Positions 9,610-20,756 of a stretch of DNA of 64,000 nt are shown in pieces (within the stretch, counting starts at the first letter, position 1; each line of letters begins with the position of its first letter). Position numbers and translations under genes: made by a program. The notes beneath the pieces are model-generated. The model made no database searches, was not told the origin of the DNA, and saw nothing but the letters and a program-made list of their open reading frames with translations. Source of the DNA: Thozetella sp. PMI_491. Taxonomy: Eukaryota > Ascomycota > Sordariomycetes > Chaetosphaeriales > Chaetosphaeriaceae. Location of the stretch: the NCBI GenBank assembly GCA_021432635.1, contig MU270046.1:285913-349912 (forward strand). Reading direction: 5' to 3'.

Positions 9610-12337
9610 ATGACCCAAGACATCGAGGATGCTTCTAGCACTAGCCACGGCCTGCCTGACGACCCAGCCCGCCTGGTCGGCGAGCGCTACTTGGCCGATA
9701 AGCATCCGGAGGCACACTCGGAGTCCCTTGACGACGCTGAGAAGGCCCAGAAGTTAGCCCAGGAAGATCTGGGCCGCGCCCGTAAGCAAGTATGTACCGA
9801 AGCATTGCCCCCTCGGAAAGTTGAATATTCAACTGATGTGAAGGCGTCCAGGAGTTTCGGGGCCTTAACCTCGTATGGCTGGCGTTTCAGTCATGCGGCG
9901 TGATCTACGGCGACATCGGAACGTCACCACTCTATGTGTACTCATCCACCTTCTCGTCCCAGCCGTCGTGGGATGACCTGGTCGGCGCACTCTCCATCAT
10001 TATCTGGTCCCTAACCTTGATCGTCACCGTCAAATATGTATGCATCGTTTTGCTTGCCGACGACGACGGCCAGGGCGGCACGTAAGAACGCCTACGAATC
10101 CCATTCTCCTAGGCTCTCGATTGGTGCTGACCGAAGTCTGTAGCTTCGCCCTCTATAGCTTGCTCAACCGATACGCCAACATTTCGCGCGGAAATCCGAA
10201 CACGCCCAGCACCGTCAAGATGCAGCGGTACCCGACCGGCGACTTGGGACCAGTTCAGCTAGGATTGCGTCGGTTTCTTGAAAAGTCTCCCCTGTCCCAG
10301 TTCATTCTGCAGCTCGTCGGCGTGCTGGGTGTGTCCATGGTGATGGCAGACGGAGTCTTGACCCCCGCCCAATCTGTCCTTGGCGCGATTCAAGGCATCA
10401 CTGTGGTTCAGCCAGAACTTGGCACTCCTGCCATCATCGGCATCAGCTGCGGCATTCTGATCTTCCTCTTCCTGCTGCAGCCTTTCGGCACCGCCAAGCT
10501 CGGTACTACCTTTGCGCCGATCGTCGTGGTGTGGTTGCTCTTCAATCTTGCTTCTGGCCTCTACAATCTCGTCCATTACGATTACACCGTGCTGAAGGCC
10601 TTCAGCCCATATTTCGCCTTTACATACTTGACTCGAAACGGCCACGAGGGCTGGAAAAGCCTGGGGGGGTTGCTGCTTGCATTCACAGGAGTCGAAGCGC
10701 TGTTCGCTGACCTCGGCGCCTTTGGGAAGAAGGCAATTCAGATCTCGTGGCTCTGCTTGGCTTTCCCTTGCCTCATTATCGCTTATGCAGGCCAGGCCGC
10801 GTACATATCTATGGACTCTACTGAGACAGCATTCGTGAGTAGTTTTTCTTTTTCTTTTTCTTCTTTGGCTATTCCCTTCCCTGTTGCTATACCGAGGGAG
10901 TGGGGTCACTGACGTGTTTCTTAGACGAACCCATTCTATTATACCGTCCCAGACGGCACTTTCTACTTCAGGCTAGTTTTTATTCCTATTCTACGACTCA
11001 GTGCTGCCAAGCTTACTCTTCATGCAGTATCGTGATCGCTGTTCTAGCCGCAATTGTGGCGTCGCAAGCCATGATAACCAGTACCTTTCAGCTCCTGGTC
11101 CAGGTCATGCGCCTCTCATACTTCCCACACATCAAGGTTATCCATACCAGCATGCGTTTCCATGAGCAGGTCTATATACCTATGGCGAACTGGCTTCTGA
11201 TGATCGGCGCCGTCGTGGTAACTGCTGTATACAACAATGTGCGTCTGCCTTTCCTCGCCTTCCTTTTGATGGTAGAGTTGGCTAAACAAGCTATCATAGA
11301 CCACCTCTCTTGGCAATGCGTATGGCGTCTGCGTCATTTTCGTAACCTTCCTAACTACTTGCATGGTCGCCTTGGTGGGCTTGCTCATTTGGCGAATACC
11401 GATTTATGCGGTGCTCCCGGTTTTCCTTTTGTTCGGTGCCTTGGACGGAGTCTATCTCACGTCGGTCCTTACCAAAGTCCCCAGTGGCGCATGGTTCACA
11501 ATTATGCTGGCAGTCATTCTGTCCTCCATCTTTGTCCTCTGGCGTTTCGGCAAGGAGGCTCAGTGGGCCGCGGAGTCCGAAGAGCGCCTCACGGCATCAG
11601 ACCTCCTAGTCGCAAACGACTCAGCCAGCAGCTCTATTTCGAACACTACACCGCTGATGGCGTCTACCGGCATCACTCCCCGTGGACCCCTACCTAACCT
11701 CAGACTTGCCAGCTCGTTTGGTTCGACTCCGCTGTCGGTGGTCCCCGGGTTTGGCATTTTCTTCGACAAGTCTGGCGATTCCGCGATCCTCCCACCATCC
11801 TTCACTCAGTTCGTCCGCAAATTCGCAGTCCGCCCGCAAGTCGTGATATTCTTCCACATGCGCCCCTTGAGTATGCCCAAGATCCCCCGGGGCGAGCAAT
11901 ATGTCGTCACACGCAGCCTGGGCAATCGCGCCGGCGTCCTTTCAAACTGCTACAACGTTGTCATGCGACATGGCTACAATGACAATCCCTTACGCCCAGG
12001 ACTAGCGCAGGAGCTAGCTGCAGAAGTGGAACTAGCTGTCTCCCGCGGTACCGGTATCATGACCCCTGGGATGAATATTTCGCACGAGGAAGCAGGAAAG
12101 ATTGTGGCGTCTGAGCTGGCTGTGCTGCGGGACGCGTGCCAGGGACAGCCAGTGTACATCCTAGGCAAAGAGGCAATGCTTGTTGATCGAAAGACCGGAC
12201 GGAGTCCATGGTTGTTCTGCCGCCGGTTGCTGCTAGGACTGTTCTTGTGGATACGCGAAAATTCGAGGACCAAGCTTGCGGATATGGATATCGATGTTGA
12301 CCGGTTGGTTGAAGTCGGGTTCTTGAAGCAGATTTAA
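9610..12337 (+). CDS. HAK1: HAK/KUP-family high-affinity K+ transporter
   Basis: This is a plasma-membrane K+ uptake permease of the HAK/KUP/KT family (K+-H+ symport in fungi). I assign six exons: 9610-9789, 9852-10081, 10144-10834, 10925-10971, 11028-11238 and 11300-12337, giving about 798 residues. The junctions rebuild the family motifs in frame: FRGLNLVWLAFQSCGVIYGDIGTSPLY across exon 2, DDGQGGTFALYSLL across exons 2/3, the VIAVLAAIVASQAMIT helix and the SLGNAYGVCV helix. A hydrophilic C-terminal domain of about 300 residues follows the membrane part. The intron at 10972-11027 appears to use a GC donor (GCTAGT) with a normal CAG acceptor, because no GT gives the right phase. It sits divergently beside the Na+/H+ antiporter and near a HAL-type kinase. 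Confidence 0.93.
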
Positions 12338-12784
12338 AGATTATAGCCAGTACAGCTTTGAAAGGGTTCTTACTGGCAAACCCATAAGCTAACTCTTTTT
12401 TTTTTTTTTTGCTCATACCGCTGTAATAGCCTTAATCAAGTGAGAAATACCACTTGAGACGAAATGACTCTTTTTCGGGCAATTCCCCCGCAGCTGTGAA
12501 GATATTTTACTGCGTTCTTATCCTTCGTAAGTCTTTAAAAATGTCTTTTACCAGGATGATAACGTGGATAGAATGTTCATGGTGAATTCCCAGGAGAGTA
12601 GTTACAGAGATGGAGTAATTATTCTGACTATCAGATTGTGACTATCGGTATATGAGGCTGTAACGGCATCATTTTGTTCCTGTCACATGGCCGAGTTCAG
12701 CGAACTCGAACATTTAGGGGATAATTCACGGTGCCTTGTCTCATTCTCCAGGATGCTGCCAAAGCTGTGAGGTGGCTAGCTACT
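12338..12784. other. Intergenic between convergent genes
   Basis: This is the 3' flank of HAK and of the minus-strand Zn2Cys6 regulator. It carries a T homopolymer of about 15 nt near 12395-12410. Nothing else is recognised. Confidence 0.6.
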
Positions 12785-15723
12785 CTAGAAAGGAGAGATC
12801 CCATAGGGCCCTTGGTTATCGAGGAAGAACCCGCTTTCTATATTATTCAGGCCTCTAGAAAAGGCCTGATCAATGGAGCGGAGGTTGCTTGCTTCAGCTG
12901 ACATTAATGCAGGATGTGATGCTTCGGATGAACCCGGAAGCGACATAAACTGGCGGTCGATACTATCATGTATATCGTAAAGGGGGAGCTGCATGGTGTC
13001 ATGCATGGATGTAAATCTATTGTCGTCGAAGCTAACCCCTGGCATGACAGGATAAGCAAAGGGATCTTCGATAGGAAACCCCATCAGGTCTTCGGGTCCA
13101 TGGTCTTGAACAGGCATCGGCAGGGGGGTTGCTACAGAGCTTGGGTGCGGTCCACTCTCTGGTCTTGGGGGCGCATCTTGGTACCATGGCTCTTGGTGCC
13201 TGAAACCGCTTGACCGACCTGGCGGTTGAGGCGTATATTCCGTTTGAAATCTAGGTCGGTTCTGCGGGTCATTCACCATGGGTCTCGAGCTGTGCCGAGG
13301 GGTCGATGTTCTTGTGCTAAGCTGGGCGGGAAGTTTGTCGAAGAGGGACTACGACATGTGAGTTGAATACAAGGTAGAGTGCGTAGTCGAGATAGGAAAC
13401 TTACATCGAGGGCAAACGTAACTCTGTCGGCCGCGAGGCTTCTTTGAGTGAGGCTAGATATGCAATCTTTACCCAGTTTGGCGTCGGAGAAGAGCTCCGA
13501 AACACCCGGCATATCAGGATTGTGCAGCACGTACAAAACCACGCTCAGAATCGCGAGAAATTGTGTGTAAGTGATGAACCAGTAGGGTCCTATAAGGACG
13601 GCCTGCCTTCGGATCTCCAGTCCAATATGTATGATATTGCGACAAACATTGATGCCAGCCGTGGCAAAGGCCAAATGTCGCTCATCAATGGTGTCATCAG
13701 ATGATGCCTGGCGGGAATAAAATTGAAGAAATGGTCTGTATAGCATCAACTGTACATGGCCATAGGCGAAACGGAGCAATGTTTTGATGCTGCGGTAAAG
13801 ATGTCCAGATCAGTAATTTAATCACCAAACCAGTGGTTGCAAGGGCAGATATAAGGTGCTGTGGTAGGTCCACTTCCTCCAATGCTCTCTTTGCAACATA
13901 AAGCCCCTTCTAGTGAAGAGGGATTTGGTAATTTCTGGTGGACACATACCGGGTAATTTGGGTATCTTCTTCCGGCGGCCCTGGGCGCCAGGTCGGTGGA
14001 AGATTCTCGTGCCAATCATGAAGATCCTTTTCAATCTCCTTGATGCGGGCCCAGCTGATCATATATGTGACGTCTGTAGGTCCCCTGGCCATTCCCTTAG
14101 GCAGATATATATACTCTACCACCTTAGCTAAGATACGCATTAATTTGATATGGGCGTTGAATGCTTCCAGAAAGGAAGGCATTCCTAGTGGAGGGGAGAC
14201 AACGGTGATCTCAGTGATGTATTCGTCATTTACTTCCCTTGGCCACGGTTGATCTATATCCTTGTCTTGCAGCAGGAGCGGGAGGCCAAGAGTCGTGGAG
14301 AGGTAGATATCCATTTGCCGGATTGTATAGAATACTCTCCTCCGTACCTCCTCGTCAATTGGCGTCAATGACGTATGAGGCAAGCACCGGTGCAGACCCA
14401 TACGTAAGGCGGAACGAAGAGCAATGCCGATCATACTATGGCAACTGCTAAGGTTGCCGGTGGCTTCTAAAAACTGAGCGTTAAATACTAGCGCTTGCAG
14501 AGTCGTCATATCACCACATTCGGTGATATCTTGGAGGTATGATCTTGCTGAGATGTAGTATTTATACCTAGTTGCGATGCAAAGTAAGCACGGATAGGGT
14601 GGAATGCTATACGGATAGAGGGATGCTTCTTACCCCCTATCGGTAGCGACGACGTAGTGGTTGGGGTTTGTCGGATCGTTCTCATCGACGTCGTACATCG
14701 AGCCGAGCGCTATCACCGAAAAGACTAGCCCGACGAATCTCCGCTGTTCTGGCAGACATATTTGGGGGCGCTCTTCATAAAGCCTTTCGAATTTTTTCCA
14801 GAACGAGGGTACATGGACGACTCTATAGATACAGCAAGCACGACTAAATGAATATTCGCACAAGGCACGCGCGAGCTCTTTGGGAGGCAGCTTCAAGAAG
14901 TCGTAGTTGGCCGGCCACCCTGCGATTGGAGAGGCAGGAAAAGGCCGCTGGGGTTGGGGGGAGAATGGCGTTCGCGAGTCGTGCCGAAAGAGGGTTGGAA
15001 ATTGTTGAGTGATGCGGCTCAGGAAGGCGGCCCCGGAGGAGAGTCCATGAAAGACGTACTCGCCGGTGTCCGTGAGGTCCAGTTGGCTGACTTTTTCGAC
15101 GAATGGAACGAATCTCGCGCCCTCGGGTGTGTCCTCGCCAGGAGAGCCTACCGCCCTTCTGGCCGGCTCGGCGCCTCTCGACTCGGCGCCTCCAGCGTCA
15201 CCGTGGACCGGTACAGTAGCGCGTGGCGATTTCTCCGCTGGGATCGGTGCGGCCTTCAACGTCTCCCGGTCCAAGTGGGGTGCCAACTGACGCAGGATGG
15301 ATTCTGTCTTCTGCAGCCTCTCCTCTAGGGCATCCGTGTTCTTCCACTTGGTGGCTCTTGAGCGACCCGAGGGTCGGTTGTAGGTGCACTCTTGGAGAGC
15401 GGAGGTCAGCCACCACAAGAGAAATAATCACGTGGCTAGTTAGCTTTACCTGAATTGAACTCCGCACAGCTCGCACATGGTCGCTCGCCATCGCACTTGA
15501 TCTTCCTTCGTCGGCAATCATCGCAAGCCCGGGTAATATTTCGCCGCTTCGGCCTCGGTGGTCCGGGGGATTCTTGGTGTATGCCGGCTGTGACGGACGA
15601 ATCACGTGTGGGCCCTCTTGAGCTCTCATATTCTAACGAAGAGGTGGGCGAATGCGTGCGTTTTGAGACATTGCTAGATGAGTTGCCCTCCGAAACCGAC
15701 CCGGCCACTCCGCGCCGTGGCAT
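12785..15723 (-). CDS. Zn(II)2Cys6 transcription factor with fungal-specific TF domain
   Basis: This is a nuclear DNA-binding regulator. I assign five exons: 15723-15450, 15390-14634, 14567-13950, 13789-13405 and 13348-12785, giving about 865 residues. The Zn cluster (RACDDCRRRKIKCDGERPC...C) begins at about residue 67, and its last cysteine is encoded after intron 1 (15449-15391). A short leucine-containing coiled segment follows (ALEERLQKTESILRQL). The middle-homology domain shows NLSSCHSMIGIALRSALRMG and RRRVFYTIRQMDIYLSTTLG. The conserved GPYWFITYTQFLAILSVVLY helix lies near the C-terminus. The frame is open further upstream to a GTG at 15864, but the first ATG is at 15721-15723. Intron 3 (13949-13790, 160 nt) is long for this locus and could hide a small exon. 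The target genes are unknown. Confidence 0.88.
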
Positions 15724-16951
15724 CGTGGGCGTGAAGTTTTTATCCGAGGCTAGACGGCGGAGGTAGAGGGATTGCGACTGTGGGCGATAGTGCAGCAAGA
15801 ACACCTCTAGTCCAGGAGCATAACATTTCCCAGAGAGATCGCAGGTATTTCTAACCTCGGTCACTGCTTACTCTACCTCGCCCGTCGGCCGACTTTGACG
15901 AAGGTTGAAAGGGGAAACTGTACCTACAGAGAATTCCGCAATAAGGCGGGGTTCCTGTCACGTGGTGGAAGACGAACTAACGAGGCTCTCCTAGTCTTGA
16001 CCCACCCATCCAATGAGATAAGAAGGCCCGACATCCACACGCTCGTTTACCTCAAAGTCCACGACGCAACGATTGCCATGTTTCTATGGCTAACTTAGCA
16101 GCCTATATTTCCGGATGTCGAAGCGCTCTGTGTTAGGACATCACAGTATGACACCTATTCCTATATTTAACTTCAGGCTATGGAAATAGGATGAAATATC
16201 CGTTTTCCGAAATCTATACACCGTAGTAGCCAGTGGCCTGGTCTATAGAACTTGACCCATATATTTTTACCAAGAGTAACAAACTGTAGTTCTTGTCTAG
16301 AATTTGAATAAAATTTAGAGGGTTTTGGTAAATAATAAGTACAGCTAATGTACTGCCCCCTGTCCTTGTCGAGCGGAATCCAAGCCACCTGGGAGGCACT
16401 GCAATTTTAGCGTTACAGTATCTGAGGAATTTACTTTGTAAGTATAGTTGCACTATAGGTACCTAGGCGCCCGCAGTCAACAGCCAGGAGTTGGGATGAC
16501 ATTCGCTTGTCACGCTCGAATCTATATCTCCCCACTTGCCTAATTTTGGCCTAAGCTTCCAATGGGCACCGAACGCACTTAAAGATCCCTCGCCTGCTCT
16601 TGACACATATCGAACGTACATTGCCCACACCCGCCATATAAGATTCCGTGAGAAATATATACATGGACAAAAGTCCGCCGGGCACGGCATAGCTACCGTA
16701 AGGATCCAAATTGAGAACCAACTCACTGCGTGTACCCCCCTGGGGTGCAGCGACGAGGGTATTAAATTCGGATCCTAGCGCAAATCTTGGGGCGCCTTAA
16801 AATCTTACGTCAGGCCAAGCCCAGTCCCATCAAGCAGATGCTATGCCAAGAATCTCTAGCTCTTGCGTATCAACAAAGTTATGCGTGCTCTCTCATCATC
16901 CGTAACGTCCCAGTCTGTGAGCATGCAAAGCGTCGAGATCAATCTGTGAGC
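15724..16951. other. Intergenic, divergent region between two Zn2Cys6 loci
   Basis: The part from about 16100 to 16450 is visibly richer in A/T with many stops in all frames. No gene, RNA or clear repeat is recognised. It holds the 5' flanks of the intact regulator (minus) and the broken one (plus). Confidence 0.55.
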
Positions 16952-18851
16952 ATGGTATATTATGGAGCGCCCAGTACGGGTTGCGAGGGATGCCGAGGCA
17001 GAAAAGTCGAGGTGCGCGCGCCTTCACCTGTGCCGAGTCGTGCTTGGCACCCAAATCTGCCAATATTCGAGCAGCACCTAATGCCAGCGAGTAGTGTGAT
17101 GGAAGACGACCGGCCTGTGAGCGGTGTGCGCAATACGGAATACCCTGCCTAGGGTATCGCGACTTATCGGTCGTGACATTTCGCAATGAGAACCAGCGCA
17201 TCACGCGTCGAATCGCAAAACAGGGAAAGAAACGAGACTGTCGAGATGGAGATGAGCCCGCTCCTCGTGCAGACTTGGATGAATTACACCTTGATAAGGC
17301 CACCACCCATGGTCGGCTCCAGTCTCGGGGCCAGACTCACTCATCGCCAACGTCCAGCGAACCTGGTTCACGCGGGTCCGTGGGCCGCTCCCAGCGGTCA
17401 CCTCCAGACACAAGCAAACGGCTCATTGCTGCAGCGATGCCAGTGCAAATCGGGACGAATGAGGCAGTATGCTTTTTCCACTAGCAGTTCTCGTGGGAGA
17501 CGGTTCCGATGCACTTCTCTCGCTGGCATGGAGCTCCCGAGGCGCTGGTCAACATGTCCACGGCACTCGGTTTGGCCATGCTCTCATTTAGTCGGCGCTC
17601 GCCCGCTTTAGAGCGAAAGGCCTATAATGAGTACGGCAACGCCCTCTAGCGAGTAAATCATGCGCTCTCCATCCCCCAACAGCCAGTTCTGACTCCACCC
17701 TGGCCATCGTCATTCTCATGTCTTTTTTCGAGGTGAGTTACTCCTCCTTCCGGATTGCGATGACCGAAGCCGGGAAATTCGTCCAGAGCAATGCCACGCG
17801 ATAAAGAATCGAATTCTAAGCAAAGCAACGCGCGTTTAGGTCGTCACAGGATGTAGTGTTTCGTCAATGAGCACCTGGACCAACCATGCCTCTGGAGCAG
17901 CTAGCATCATCCGCGCTCGTGGGCCTAGCCAACTAGACTCCCCAACTGGATATCAATTGTTCCTAGAAGCCAGGGGGATGATGGTGTGTCAATCTTGCCA
18001 TTTTGAGGGTCCGGTTGACCATCATAGCGATCTTTCATTAACTCTTCCCTTAGGTTACCACCGGCCTTATATGGAAGACTTCGGTACCACAAATCATATC
18101 TGAGTTGAGTCAATTAGCATTGGAGCGAGAGCCACCATCAATCGCGCATATGAGTCGCATGTTTCTCATCCTAGCTGAATTAGCCAACCTCCGCGCAGCC
18201 ATCCAGACTGGGGTCATCAAAGGCCTTGAGAATATTCTTTGGAAAGTGAATGCGATAGAGTCAAAACTCGAAGCGTGGAAAGCGACCGTGCCCCCGGAAT
18301 CGGCTTACGAAACTGTCCAGCTAAGAGGCGATGTGACCGCCGTCGAGACAAGATGTGGGAAAGTTAAACCCTATCGAGGCCGCTATTTTATCTACCAGAT
18401 GGAGCATTTTGCCGTTGGTTGGTGCAACTACTATGTCGCCCGAATCCTCCTTGGCGAGGTTCTCCTGGAAAGCTACAAACCTCTCGTCTCGACCGACCCG
18501 TTGGGCGCAGCCATACTAAGAACTACGTGCTGGGCAATCCGCCGGAGTATAAACTGCAGGGGCTGGGACATTTGCGCGAGCGTTCCGTACCTTTTGGGTC
18601 TCCCTTCGTCTTCGACAACAGACGCTTCTCTCAACGTTGGTGGGGGCTGCCTGACGCTCACGCCACTGTGGTTTGCGGCGTGTATCGAGGGTATTGGCCA
18701 CCCGCTCCGGGAAACTTCGGCGTCACTGTTCGCCTTGGTCACAGAGAGAACTGGTATTGCGCATGCTTCCCTTCAAATGAACGAATTAGCCCATTTAGAA
18801 GGGATGGCGGAGTGGTTAGATCATTTGCCTTCCGATGGCGGGAGTCCATAG
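16952..18851 (+). pseudogene. Broken Zn(II)2Cys6 transcription factor gene
   Basis: The gene starts normally: ATG at 16952, then STGCEGCRGRKVE, a 17012-17094 intron, and CDGRRPACERCAQYGIPCLGY, a complete Zn2Cys6 cluster. The same frame then meets TAG at 17482-17484, continues as recognisable regulator sequence (QFSWETVPMHFSRWHGAPEA), and meets a second TAG at 17647-17649. From about 17665 the homology moves to another frame (SDSTLAIVILMSFFE), and after a presumed intron ending near 17840 it resumes (STWTNHASGAASIIRARGP). Further frame changes are needed around 17990 and 18090 before an open C-terminal part (18105-18851, including ICASVPYLLG). Both stops are one C-to-T change from CAG. I read this as a decayed gene; poor assembly is the alternative. 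Confidence 0.8.
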
Positions 18852-20192
18852 CAATATCCAGTAAGTGTAAAATATGACGCCAGAAGGGCCAGGCTGTAAA
18901 ATAACAGACAGGGAATTACAACCAAGGGGCTAAATAGAACACTGAGCCAGACTATATCAACTGGAACAGGCGAGTCAGGTTGCAGGCGAGGAGAAAACGC
19001 GTGGTTATAGTTATCAAAGACAGAAGAAATGCGAACCAGCTCCAGGGGGCTAGGGCGAGCACCTACCGCCGGAGGATGTCAGAAACCCGAAGCCGTGTGA
19101 AAAGGACCGAGTTCAGGTTCTGAACTGCAGAGAGCGTCTGAGAATTTTCTCCATTCGGCCTTGCTCCAAGAATTAGTTGTCCACGCGAAAAACTTGTGCC
19201 TTCCGCCATTTCGTCAATTTAGACCACCATAGTCCACTAGAAAATATAGGATGAGCAAATACGTCAGGGGACCCAGTACATCGCTGCCACAGCATTCGTC
19301 CTCGATGGTAGCCGCAACATCCCTCTACTAAGTTGGGGTTAAATCCGCTGGCTGGGGAAGCCGGATTAGGGAGGATCGTCTATTGATGTCATCTAATGTC
19401 ACCGCCGGGGACTTGGCAGGCGACTATGTCGAGAATTGTGGTCCTTGAAGGAGTCAGGGGGTTACCTTTCAGGGGTGGGCCGACAAAAGTTCAAATGTCT
19501 AGCCTGGTTGAACACAAACCCAAACGAATCCTCCCCCCTTACCCCACACACGCTGAAGCACCTCTTCCACAAGAACGGTGAAGCACCGCTGACTATAGCA
19601 CTGGTACGGCTAATATAAGGCATTCTCCTCTTACGCAAATGCAAATCACCATAGCGCACCAGTCAGATATACGGCCTTTCGTTTCCCAGCCAAGCAAGCA
19701 GAGGACTGAACCTCACCATGTTGACCCTCTTCGCGCACTCTCATGTCTAAAATGAAAGTCCTATTCCCTACCCTTCGAACATCTATGGTAGTGCCTTTAC
19801 TCTTCGCAATATAGAGCGGGGCCGGGGTTATTCCAAGACTAGAGGATCAAGGCCAAGCCATTCCGCATTCTTGTACCCTTGTCTCCCATCACGCCAGCTG
19901 CGGAGCCAAGAGGTGAAAGGAGCTCAAGCCTTGTTCTCTTAAACGTTGCACTCAGATGCCAAGCAGTTCGATCGCCAGCTCTCTACTTGCCTAGCTATAA
20001 GAATGCTGCTGTATCCTCGACTTTTCGAGACAGCCTTCCCGCGCAGATAACACTCCTAGTTACCTATACATCAACTGCATTCCACCCCTATGTCAAGTTC
20101 TTGAACAGTAGGCTCCCACACTATAGCGAGCCCCAATTCTACGGGCCACCGTTTCTACCCCTCCCTATTAATAGTATTCGTAGCTATCTAAC
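18852..20192. other. Intergenic
   Basis: These 1.3 kb carry no supportable coding region. Short frames at 19396-19659 and 19879-20268 lack domains. The last part is the upstream region of the small secreted protein gene. Confidence 0.55.
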
Positions 20193-20432
20193 ATGCAGTC
20201 CATTCTGTTCCTCGTCGCCGGCCTGGTCGCTGCCGTCTCTGCTTCCTGCGACGTGCCCGGTGGCCTAAACGGCGTCGGAGAACCGGGCCAGGGTTGCCAG
20301 TACTTCCTCTGCCAGGCTCCCGAACGCGGTGCTGTTGCAATCTGCGATGCCCCCAACTCTTGCGCCAACGACCTCCCGGGCACCAAGTGCGTCACTCCCC
20401 AGGGCGACGTCATCCCGGCCAAGAGTCTCTAA
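20193..20432 (+). CDS. Small cysteine-rich secreted protein (79 aa)
   Basis: This is a single-exon gene for a 79-residue protein. Residues 1-17 form a clear signal peptide (MQSILFLVAGLVAAVSA) with a small-residue cleavage site. The mature part of about 60 residues has six cysteines spaced evenly enough for three disulfides (SCDV, GCQY, LCQA, ICDA, SCAN, KCVT) and is rich in Gly/Pro. I do not recognise a named family. The size, secretion signal and cysteine content fit fungal secreted effectors or antimicrobial-like proteins, but no activity can be read from the sequence. Confidence 0.75.
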   Translation: MQSILFLVAGLVAAVSASCDVPGGLNGVGEPGQGCQYFLCQAPERGAVAICDAPNSCANDLPGTKCVTPQGDVIPAKSL

Positions 20433-20756
20433 ACAACTCTCTGCATTTGGTACAAGCTCCAAGACAAGGATGACAAGGGATCTGTGGAAGCTATCTGGAA
20501 AATTTGGATATTAAATTAAGACCGTTTCTACATGTGTGTCTACATACTCTCCTAACCAAGATCCCGGTCTTTTTAGTCCATTTTGCCAGCGAGCTTGTGG
20601 GTATTGTTCCGCTTGTATTCACTTGAAGAGAATCCGACTAGCATTTTCGAGCGTCATCAATTGATATGGGAAGATAAGCGCATGACAGCTAGCGACTATT
20701 CGATTAAGGCTCTGGAATTACAGAATATTTAGCGTTAAGAGCTATCAGATCAGCCA
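20433..20756. other. Intergenic between convergent genes
   Basis: This is the 3' flank of the secreted protein gene and of the patatin-like gene. I see nothing else in it. Confidence 0.6.

Noticed and set aside
10259-10909. 216-codon minus-strand frame
   Set aside because: Antisense shadow of HAK exon 3.
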